From Meconema thalassinum (taxonomy: Eukaryota; Arthropoda; Insecta; Orthoptera; Tettigoniidae): a DNA stretch of 64,000 nt. The notes beneath the pieces were generated by a model. The model was not told the DNA's origin. It saw only the letters and a program-made list of their open reading frames with translations, and did no database searches. A program made the translations under genes and the position numbers. The stretch lies in NCBI GenBank assembly GCA_946902985.2, contig OX336388.2:128714346-128778345 (forward strand), read 5' to 3'. Below are positions 55,767 to 64,000 of the stretch, piece by piece. Each line of letters begins with the position of its first letter. Positions within the stretch are counted from its first letter, which is position 1.

Positions 55767-56187
55767 ATGCGAGGGAATTTGATTCTTTGTAATGTTTTAC
55801 AAATGTCTGTGTTAGAGGAAGTGCAGTGCCTTGTGTGTGCAAAGAACTACATTTTCTACTGCTTCGAGAAAATTTCGTACTGTTTCGTTCCTGGATGTAA
55901 ATCGGGTTATGGAAGGAAAGCTGATGGTAGACCTTTTTTCACATCGCCAAAAGAAACAAATCTGTTTGCGAAATGGGCGAGAGTTATTTCGCGGAAAGAT
56001 TATGCGATTGTCTATCAAAAATAGAATATGTGACGTGCATTTATCTGAAGATTTAATTATAAAGGCGGACTGTTTCTTAGTGAACTGTGAGAATGTGGAA
56101 CTTCCTCGTGTGAAGTGGAAATTGATACCAGAATCAGTACGTCACATTTTTTCTTCTTTCAAATTTACCGAAATAACTATCCACTGA
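55767..56187 (+). pseudogene. THAP-domain ORF, frameshifted
   Basis: The zinc-binding core starts YCFVPGCKSGYG near 55881, continues through FFTSPKETNLFAKWARVI and ends in the first frame at 56024. After one frameshift at about 56005-56015 it goes on as IKNRICDVHLSEDL, giving the final Cys and His of the C2CH finger, and closes at 56187. Length and pattern match one THAP domain and little else. It lies just outside the right end of the P-like element at 55566, so it may belong to another THAP transposon or to a host gene exon; no catalytic domain follows. Confidence 0.7.
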
Positions 56188-56221
56188 TTTAAGATCAAGA
56201 AATGTGCCCAGCAGGAAGCAA

Positions 56222-56470
56222 TTGACCAAAGGATTGGGAAGGGAGAGGCCGTGGCAATAAGTTGCGAATCGTCCCAGTATTTTCCTGGAGTAAAAGTGGG
56301 AAACCACGGAAACCCACTTTCAGAATGGCTGAAGTGGGAATCGAACTCTCCTCTTCTCAGTTTTGCCTCACGAGTCTCAGTTTACTCCATTCCAGCCCCC
56401 AGACCAGAATTAAAATTTCTAGGCAGAGCCTCCGGTGCGACGGTCAGGAACGCTTGTTGCTACACCACGA
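56222..56470 (-). mobile_element. Damaged SINE of family A
   Basis: Read on minus, the body with TTTCCGTGGTTTCCCAC matches the SINE at 18295. It is preceded by a GGTTCGATTCCCAC-like word (GAATCGAAC on plus near 56339-56347). Ends and target duplication are not clear. Confidence 0.65.
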
Positions 56471-56704
56471 GATAGGCCTACTTCATTTGAGAAATGTGCC
56501 AGTGTTATTTGCAATCTGTTTTTTTATATGCTCAAAAGTGACAAGCTATGTTTAAATATATTCTTTTATAGCCTAGTTTTTGCCTATTTTAGGGGTGGTG
56601 TCATCGTGGTCATATAGCCCCCAATATTTGGCTGTGTGTGGAATTTGTGTGATGACCTGTGATATTATATGGCTGTACTAGTGTATGTACCGGTATTTAT
56701 AAAT

Positions 56705-56930
56705 AGGTATTAGGATTGGGAAGGAAGTGACCGTGGCCAAACGTTAGGAACCAACCCAGCATTTACTTGGAGTAGAAGTGGGGAAACCACGGAAAACCAC
56801 TTCCAGGTTGGCTGAGGTGGGAATCGAACATTCTCTTCTCAGTGTTGCCTCACGAAGCTGAGTGTAGCCTACTCCTTTTTAGCCCTCACACCAGAATTAA
56901 AGTTTCTTGCCAGAGTCAAGAATGAGGCGG
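56705..56930 (-). mobile_element. Second damaged SINE of family A
   Basis: Parallels 56222-56470: a shared GGGAAACCACGGAAAACCAC block, then GGGAATCGAAC and the CAGAATTAAA.TTTCT segment. It is more eroded at its 5' head. An (AAT)n stretch follows at 56935-56970. Confidence 0.65.
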
Positions 56931-57109
56931 ATATATAATAATAATAATTATAATAATAATAATAATATTAAGGGCCTACCTACCAATAAAATAAACTGCC
57001 ATCTAATTCTTCGCTTCCGTTACCGTCGCTGATCAATATCATGGTCAGTATCCGAGTCTCCGGATCTTGTTTCAACTTTGACTTCAGTAACGGATTCACC
57101 ATTTTTTTT

Positions 57110-57420
57110 TTTTAACTATCATCAACAAGCGATTCGTTATCTTTCACCAGAAGGCGACACACTTCATCTACGTCTTATGGTAAATATTCTTTTGTAAACC
57201 GTGCCATTGATAACTGGAACTCTCTACCTGCCGCAGTCTTAGAGCCTTTTCCCAAACATATAGGTGTGTTTAAGAAAAGACTGACTATTTGTGTAAATAC
57301 TCCAGTTTAATTGTTGTATAATTGTTATTGAATTGTTATGTATAATTATTTATTTGTTATGTATATACAATTTGCCACCGGGGGACACACCCCCCATTGC
57401 AAATAAATGAATGAATATGA
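57110..57420 (+). mobile_element. 5'-truncated LINE, 3' end
   Basis: From about 57123 a short frame reads like the C-terminal tail of a LINE RT protein (YSFVNRAIDNWNSLPAAVL, then FKKRL), closing at about 57310. A noncoding tail ends in AAATAAATGAATGAAT. Such tails are common in CR1/Jockey-like LINEs. It is not a copy of the LINE at 37436, whose 3' end differs. Confidence 0.7.
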
Positions 57421-57429
57421 ATATAATAA

Positions 57430-58070
57430 TAATAATATCGTATGGCCTCGGGTGCCTGGTGCAAGCTTTGAACATCCTTAGGTTTTCGTAAGTCGTAATC
57501 TCTTAACTGATATTCACTAAGGCAGCGTACCAAACCAAATTACCGCTATAACAGCACACCTGAACTCGCTGACAGAATGTTATATCATTGAGCGCGCTTG
57601 AGATATCAATCCCACATGACAGCAGCTGACACGAGTGGAGTTTTTTTTTAACGTGCCATTTCACAACTTCACGAAAATGCTTACTAAGGTATGGTTTAAG
57701 AGGTCCCGAGACGTTACTGTTACACACCCTGAGGCCCCATAAAGTCCTCAGAGAGTATATTTTAACTACACACACCCACCCCTACATCAGCCCCATATCT
57801 CTACTCCCCCGCTTCTACATTTCTACACCTTCACCGAGAAGGAAGGCAACACCAACAACCATTCAATCTACACAAGCTATACACAGGTTATAACTTTTCA
57901 TAGCAAGGTAACCACGGCAGGGTGACAGCTATTGCCCAATCCTTGCAACATTCATACACACATGGACATGAGCCACTAAGTAGAGCACCAGAGTAGTGGA
58001 GAAGTGGCGCTTCTGCTTCACTCTAGAACCCTCCTTGCCCCACAACTAAGCCTCAGCCATGTAATATTTG
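57430..58070. other. No gene seen
   Basis: A 90-codon minus-strand frame (57503-57775) lacks any recognisable motif and I do not call it. A C/A-rich patch at 57765-57870 is the only notable feature. Confidence 0.5.
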
Positions 58071-59050
58071 CGGAAGCTCGTGAACCCAAGGTCGGATGTT
58101 GACAAATGAGGTGTCGTTGGACTCGGGCTGACGGGGGCTTTGCTATGGACCACTCGTTATATTTTTTATTTTTTTTATTTTCGAAAGTAGGTGATAGTTT
58201 GCAAACCAAACATAGTAGAACGTTGTGCCATGGTTCAAACGAAAGGTCTCTATGTCCTTTATTTTCTGTAATAAAACTTTTTTATTTTTTATGTGTTTTT
58301 GAAAAAACTCGAATTTTGAAAATCCTATATTTTGGAAACTAGGAATTCTACAAAAACAATTGTTTGACATAAATAGAAGGTCCCTACGACCTCTACCAAG
58401 AAAATAAATTTCAAGTCTCTAGGATAAAAACCTGACAGTAGTGGGATGATGAGAGCTGTTTCCAAAAGAAAGCTGTGAGCCCCTGCGACCTTGGAATGGA
58501 AGGAGTCATGCTAGGAGGGCGTGCTTGGATTCGTTTTTTAGTCTCGTTGCGCTCTTTACGGGAATGTAGGTGTCGAAAAGGTGAAATGCTGGGAATATGG
58601 TTTTTTGGGGGGTAAAAACGTGATTTTAGACTTTTTGTTATATCTCGCGAACCAATCATGCTAGAGGCGTGAACGAGGGGTCCAAGGACTAGGGGTGACG
58701 TCCTCCTTACTATGGACCACTCGTTATATTTTAAAAAAGAATTGGAAACTTGATTTTGGGGTAAACAAGTGTTTTTTGTGATTTTTGCTGATATCTCACG
58801 AACGAACCAATAAGCCTAGAGACTTGTATGAGGTGTTATTTTTTTCCTCGCGTTGTCCTTTTGCCGAGAATGTTCGTGTTGAGCATGAATGAAAAACCAT
58901 GTTGAGGTAAACCGTGATTTTAGACTTTTTGCTCTATGTCGCAAACCAATAACTCTAGAGACATGTACGAGGTGTCCTAGGACTCGGGCTAACGCCCCCT
59001 TTCGAATGCGGTAAAAAAATCCGAAAAATAATTCACAAAGGGCCTAACGT
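58071..59050. repeat. Degenerate dispersed-tandem repeat
   Basis: A core of TCTCGCGAACCAAT..CTAGAGAC.TGTACGAGGTGT, followed by GGACTCGGGCTAACG, recurs at about 58071, 58640, 58793 and 58935 with heavy divergence. CTATGGACCACTCGTTATATTTT follows two of them (58143 and 58713). Spacing is irregular (about 570, 155 and 145 bases). No family is recognised. Confidence 0.65.
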
Positions 59051-59660
59051 CATACAAGTTGAAAAAAAAAGGTTTTTTCTTTACCTGTTTACAATGTTCA
59101 TGAAGCGTGGTGGTTGAGAGAGACGATACTGCTGGGTGTGTGTTTCAAAACCTGTCGCTAACCACAATGACCATGCTTAATAGAACAATCGATATTTCGG
59201 CGGGTCGGTTTATGACAGAGCAAGGGTTCATTTTTCTGATATTTTACCCCGAAGAGAGCCTTAAACGTGTAAACGGTGATGAGAACTTGGTTCTATGTTG
59301 GCCGAAGCGAGTACAGAAATCAAACTTGCAGAGGAGCAGACTAGCAGGAGGTGAATGTCATTTGAGCATATTGGAATGCGCTGATCTGACTTGACAACAG
59401 GTGCAATGGAAAATGACAAAGACGCAGAGGATGCATGAAAGTGAAATAATCTGACAATCGTGGTGGCAGGGAAGAGCGAAATGCATGTGAACACGTGTGA
59501 TATGACATGTACGCTAAACAAGTTACATTCTGTTTGCTTCGTACGTGACAAAATGCAAGTTCATGTGAAATTTGATCTGGCACAGGTGTTCACCTGGGAC
59601 GTTAGCTGTCCACGTGACCGATAACAGAATGTTCAAAGCGTGGGAAAAAATGACTATACA
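59051..59660. other. No gene seen
   Basis: A 95-codon plus frame (59107-59394) has no recognisable motif and codon usage gives no support. The stretch could include promoter DNA of the IAP relic that starts downstream. Confidence 0.45.
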
Positions 59661-59672
59661 TGCAACGTAACA

Positions 59673-59679
59673 TATAAAA
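59673..59679 (+). promoter_or_regulatory. TATA-like box upstream of the left IAP relic
   Basis: TATAAAA lies about 130 bases before the first probable splice donor (59805). Promoter use is inference; whether the right copy has one cannot be seen. Confidence 0.4.
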
Positions 59680-59699
59680 AGACATGCCGTTTTCATTTC

Positions 59700-61590
59700 C
59701 ACTCTCACTTAGGTGACTACCTTTGAACACATTGCGTTGCGTGAAAACCCCGGTCTTGTTTAACAGTTTTGGTGTTGGTGGAAAATACTTAACCTTGTTG
59801 TGGGGTAGGTATTTATTTATATATTTATTCATTTATACATTTATTGATTTATATATATTTACAAGCACTTATTTATTGATTAGGTAATTAATGATTTTAT
59901 TTATTTATTTATTTGTTTGCAGACAACCGGTATACCTTACATGTCTGAGAGAGAAGAAACCATTGCAGTTTTGAGCCCACTAGAAGGAAACAGCCATAAG
60001 CCACTGCAAGTGAAGGTGAGATTATTTTTTTTAAACTAACTTGTTTCATTTTTTTGTTTCATATTTTATTTTATGAAATGCATGCATTAACCTAAATTTA
60101 GGTATTACAGCGTTTTATTTTATTTACTTTTAGAAACTTGGAAAGAAAGCCTTACCGCTGTAGCAGTTTCTGAAAACCCGAGACGCAGTAGAGCGAAACC
60201 ATTGTTTCCAGGCAGTGAACTATTGAAAACTCAGGTAAGTCTAACATAAAATGCTATTGCATTTTACCACTAATGAAAATAACTCTTACACAAAAAAATG
60301 CATTACCTGTACAAGACTGGGACAATGATTGCTCTCTTGATTAATGGCTATGTTGTTGTTGACTGAGAAAATTACAAGGCCATGTTGGATTTTCTAAAAA
60401 CAAAAATTTAAATTTAATTTATGGGTGGTTCCCTATGGACTCAACGAATATCCACAGGTTTGAACATGATAATGTGAACAAAATGACATGACATTCATTT
60501 TTGTTTATATATTGGTTAAAGGGAAGGGGATGTAAATGACGGTAGCATTATAAAAAGGAAAATAAGTACATGCGTTACTGTTAGTGCCAACATACAGTTT
60601 ATTTTTAATGGTGTTTTGATATATTAATGCTAATTAACGTGAACGTTTTATTTACAAGTATTGATTGATTGATTTGATTGATGGGTTATTTTGTTTGCTT
60701 TTAGGTGTCGACATGTGCCATTAACGTAATGAACAGACAGTGAAAAAGCATGCATTATGCTTTAAAGTACTCTGTGCTCTTGTGCAACGTTAATAACTTA
60801 CAATAAGAAAAAGTTGTATTTTAACACATGGCGTTAGTACCAAATACAACAAGTGAGCTAGTTGGTTTACCACGTGGGTTAAATTTAAAATCAGAACATG
60901 ATCGTTGGTTAACATTTGAATCCTGGCCTGTAGGCTTTTTGTCAACACATAAACTTGCAAAAGCCGTTTTTTTACTTGAACCGAGAAGATGTGATGCGCT
61001 GTGTGTTTTGTCGTATTGAACTTTCACACTGGGAAGAAGGGGATGATCCCTTTAGAGACCATTTGCGATGGTCTCCTCATTGTCCTTACATGCTTGGAAA
61101 ACAAGTGGGTAACCTACCAGTGTATTCATTTTACCGAACCACAAGGCCATTGGCCGCTACATACGTTGCTGAATCACAAATAAATAATAATAATATTGAT
61201 GTATTACCAGCCAATGTTAGTGTCGATATATGTGGTCCATATGCCATAGACAGTGTTGAATTGGTGTGTGCTTTTGAAAAATTGGGAGTTTGCAAGGCTA
61301 AAGCACTAGCTCACCCAGAGTACAGCTCTGTTGAAAAACCTTTATAATCTTATAAACATGTTTGGCTATTAATATTAAAACACCTAACCAAACAGCTAAG
61401 TGAAGCTGGATTTTTTATACTGGTGAAGGGGATAAAACAATATGTTTTTATTGTGGCTTTGCTTTAAAGGATTGGCAAATGACTGATGACCCTTTTGTGC
61501 AACACGCTCGTTGGTTACCTAACTGTAAATACATGGTGTTGCTTAAAGGTCAGGAATTTGTGAACACTATTCTTAAGAAAACGTGATTTC
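59700..61590 (+). pseudogene. IAP relic, left copy: 5' exons, BIR1 and BIR2 (no RING)
   Basis: Likely 5' exons end at a GTAGGT donor (59805) and lie at 59933-60015, 60134-60234 and from 60705, each with GT-AG borders. The BIR protein begins MALVPNTTSELVG at 60829. BIR1 has the exact signature Cys-x2-Cys-x16-His-x6-Cys (CVFC at about 61000 to HCPY near 61079), but a lost base before the T7 run at 60967-60973 shifts its frame. A TAA at 61345-61347 separates BIR1 from BIR2. BIR2 shows the same spacing (CFYC near 61446) and a T6 run that again shifts the frame. Arm identity ends at 61601, so the RING present in the spacer belongs to the other copy. IAPs bind caspases; this one cannot make a normal protein. 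Confidence 0.85.
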
Positions 61591-61601
61591 AGCACAAGAC
61601 A
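59785..61601 (+). repeat. Left arm of a large inverted repeat
   Basis: Matches the reverse complement of 62186-64000 over its whole length, including intron-like sequence. At least eight substitutions, a T7/A11 difference and a (TGAT)n length difference separate the arms. The outer edge is set only by the window end. The inner edge is the CAGCACAAGACA block at 61590-61601. Confidence 0.95.
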
Positions 61602-61825
61602 GGTTGCACAGCAATATTGACTTCATCAAAAACACTCTCCGACATATCATTAAACCGTATAGGCAGAAATGTCTCAAAGTTTTCACATACACAAAGTACA
61701 CGATCACCATATGGTGTTTTCAATTTCCGAATCTTGATAATGCGGAATGGAATATGCGTTGGCAATTCGCTGAGCTTCTTTGTCTCTAAGCCACATGATT
61801 GTCCCACAGCATTCAAAACATTCAT
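61589..61825 (-). CDS. Small ORF in the spacer, truncated by the inverted arm
   Basis: Minus-strand frame of 78 codons starting MNVLNAVGQSCG, directly after a good splice acceptor (TTTATAG at about 61834-61840 on the complement). It has a compact pattern: ELPTHIPFRIIKIRK, then KTPYGDRVL, then FLPIRF. I have a loose memory of similar short proteins in animal mobile elements, but I cannot name the family. The C-terminus runs into the start of the left arm and stops at TGA 61589-61591, so the natural end was probably cut off by the inversion. It lies 3' of the RING of the right IAP copy, on the same strand. Confidence 0.5.
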   Translation of the reverse strand: MNVLNAVGQSCGLETKKLSELPTHIPFRIIKIRKLKTPYGDRVLCVCENFETFLPIRFNDMSESVFDEVNIAVQPVLC

Positions 61826-62185
61826 TGTAGTAGTCTATAAACAAAACAAAACAAAAGCATATGTATTACACTCTAAAACAGCTTTAATAATATTGTGCAA
61901 TTAGGGATTTTGCACTATGCATGGCGAATAAATTATACTAGTTAACAAGGAATGCCCTAACTGTAGCAGATACTACTTTTCTGCATATAGCACAAGTGTT
62001 AAGTTCTAATGCACACTTGACACATGCTATCATGTGTCCACAAGACAAAAATACAACACCTAGTTCATCTTGATATCAAATTTTACATAATTGTTGGTCA
62101 CACTTTTGTATCTGTTCGTAAGACAAGTCTTTTCTTTCAGCCTTATGTATTTGCTCCGCGTGTTCTAACTCTAAAGGCACTTTTA
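61602..62185. other. Spacer between the arms of the inverted repeat
   Basis: 584 bases present once. On the minus strand it holds the RING end of the right IAP copy (61938-62105) and then the small ORF. Both continue the right arm's gene, which shows that the right copy is the original orientation and that the left arm is the added copy. Confidence 0.85.
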
Positions 62186-62962
62186 TGTCTTGTGCTGCAA
62201 TCACGTTTTCTTAAGAATAGTGTTCACAAATTCCTGACCTTTAAGGAACACCATGTATTTACAGTTAGGTAACCAACGAGCGTGTTGCACAAAAGGGTCA
62301 TCAGTCATTTGCCAATCCTTTAAAGCAAATCCACAATAAAAACATATTGTTTTATCCCCTTCACCAGTATAAAAAATCCAGCTTCACTTAGCTGTTTGGT
62401 AAGGTGTTTTAATATTAATAGCCAAACATTTTTATAAGATTATAAAGGTTTTTCAACAGAGCTGTACTCTGGGTGAGCTAGTGCTTTAGCCTTGCAAACT
62501 CCCAATTTTTCAAAAGCACACACCAATTCAACACTGTCTATGGCATATGGACCACATATATCGACACTAACATTGGCTGGTAATACATCAATATTATTAT
62601 TATTTATTTGTGATTCAGCAACGTATGTAGCGGCCAATGGCCTTGTGGTTCGGTAAAATGAATACACTGGTAGGTTACCCACTTGTTTTCCAAGCATGTA
62701 AGGACAATGAGGAGACCATCGCAAATGGTCTCTAAAGGGATCATCCCCTTCTTCCCAGTGTGAAAGTTCAATACGACAAAACACACAGCGCATCACATCT
62801 TCTCGGTTCAAGTAAAAAAAAAAACGGCTTTTGCAAGTTTATGTGTTGACAAAAAGCCTACAGGCCAGGATTCAAATGTTAACCAACGATCATGTTCTGA
62901 TTTTAAATTTAACCCACGTGGTAAACCAACTTGCTCACTTGTTGTATTCGGTACTAACGCCA
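61938..62962 (-). pseudogene. IAP relic, right copy: BIR1, BIR2 and RING
   Basis: Read on the minus strand from the ATG at 62962 (MALVPNT). BIR1 spans about 62880-62680, with a run of 11 A at 62814-62824 (seven T in the other copy) that breaks the frame. BIR2 is at about 62385-62245, also frameshifted at a six-base run. The spacer adds a linker and a C3HC4 RING at 62087-61960: first Cys, then a TGA where the second Cys should be (62076-62078), then SCGHMIACVKC and CAIC. Two BIRs plus RING is the classic insect IAP order, in which the RING is a ubiquitin ligase. The frame closes at 61938-61940. At least four lesions; some are shared with the left copy and so predate the duplication. Confidence 0.85.
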
Positions 62963-64000
62963 TGTGTTATAATAAAACTTTTTCTTATTGTAAGTTATTA
63001 ACGTTGCACAAGAGCACAGAGTACTTTAAAGCATAATGCATGCTTTTTCACTGTCTGTTCATTACGTTAATGGCACATGTCGACACCTAAAAGCAAACAA
63101 AATAACCCATCAATCAATCAATCAATCAATACTTGTAAATAAAACATTCACGTTAATTAGCATTAATATATCAAAACACCATTAAAAATAAACTGTAAGT
63201 TGGCACTAACAGTAACGCATGTACTTATTTTCCTTTTTATAATGCTACAGTCATTTACATCCCCTTCCCTTTAACCAATATATAAACAAAAATGAATGTC
63301 ATGTCATTTTGTTCACATTATCATGTTCAAACCTGTGGATATTCGTTGAGTCCATAGGGAACCACCCATAAATTAAATTTAAATTTTTGTTTTTAGAAAA
63401 TCCAACATGGCCTTGTACTTTTCCCAGTCAGCAACAACATAGCCATTAATCAAGAAAGCAATCATTGCCCCAGTCTTGTACAGGTAATGCATTTTTTTGT
63501 GTAAGAGTTATTTTCATTAGTGGTAAAATGCAATAGCATTTTATGTTAGACTTACCTGAGTTTTCAATAGTTCACTGCCTGGAAACAATGGTTTCGCTCT
63601 ACTGCGTCTCGGGTTTTCAGCAACTGCTACAGCGGTAAGGCTTTCTTTCCAAGTTTCTAAAAGTAAATAAAATAAAACGCTGTAATACCTAAATTTAGGT
63701 TAATGCATGCATTTCATAAAATAAAATATGAAACAAAAAAATGAAACAAGTTAGTTTAAAAAAATAATCTCACTTTCACTTGCAGTGGCTTATGGCTGTT
63801 TCCTTCTAGTGGGCTCAAAACTGCAATGGTTTCTTCTCTCTCAGACATGTAAGGTATACCGGTTGTCTGCAAACAAATAAATAAATAAAATCATTAATTA
63901 CCTAATCAATAAATAAGTGCTTGTAAATATATATAAATCAATAAATGTATAAATGAATAAATATATAAATAAATACCTACCCCACAACAAGGTTAAGTAT
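62186..64000 (-). repeat. Right arm of the large inverted repeat
   Basis: Reverse complement of 59785-61601 and runs off the window. It includes the same exon and intron borders, so the duplication was at the DNA level, not by retroposition. Confidence 0.95.

Noticed and set aside
59107..59394. 95-codon plus-strand frame upstream of the IAP relic
   Set aside because: No recognisable motif, and the overlapping minus frame is equally long.
59785..64000. Assembly fold-back as explanation of the IAP inverted repeat
   Set aside because: Arms differ at eight or more substitutions outside homopolymers and the spacer is asymmetric, so an artefact is less likely, though not excluded.

Overview
The window is eukaryotic, almost certainly arthropod, and most likely from an insect with a large, repeat-rich genome. 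The signs are Copia and BEL/Pao LTR retrotransposons, P-superfamily (THAP) and hAT (zinc-finger MYM type) DNA transposons, a CR1/Jockey-like LINE, tRNA-derived SINEs, and an inhibitor-of-apoptosis (IAP) relic with short GT-AG introns. I cannot name the species. There are no bacterial features. No intact single-copy host gene is obvious; nearly everything is mobile DNA, much of it inserted into other mobile DNA.

Layout. 1-1200: no gene, with a GC-rich direct-repeat patch at 956-1140. 1208-3392: dead hAT transposase. 3714-18910: Copia element 1 (+), opened by a BEL/Pao element (7456-16685) that itself holds a complete hAT (9812-13795, 8-bp target duplication). The 3' side of the BEL is not an LTR but a rearranged junction with an inverted Copia piece and a near-perfect 46-nt palindrome. 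The 3' LTR of Copia 1 carries a SINE. 19806-36779: Copia element 2 (-), split by a P-superfamily element (23151-35610, 7-bp duplication), whose transposase frame is split by a young BEL/Pao element (25739-34442; both LTRs 1629 bp, about 2 differences seen). Target duplications at every level let the insertion order be read directly.

36857-37189: tRNA-derived SINE. 37436-41220: LINE with a 1067-codon ORF (2A-like peptide, endonuclease, reverse transcriptase). 41818-53437: an 11.6-kb LTR element on the minus strand with PBS, PPT and one gag-like ORF but no recognisable pol; it holds a hairpin tandem array, a THAP remnant and a pogo-like MITE. 53702-55566: short P-like element with a THAP first exon, hit by a second copy of the SINE. 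55767-56187: another broken THAP ORF. 56.2-57.4 kb: SINE and LINE tails. 58.07-59.05 kb: degenerate repeats.

59785-64000: a very large inverted repeat (arms of at least 1.8 kb, 584-bp spacer, running off the window) whose arms carry an intron-containing IAP relic with two BIR domains. The RING domain and an unrelated small ORF lie in the spacer. This, the gag-only giant LTR element and the Copia/BEL rearrangement are the most unusual structures here. Reading frames were checked by eye; divergence figures are hand counts.
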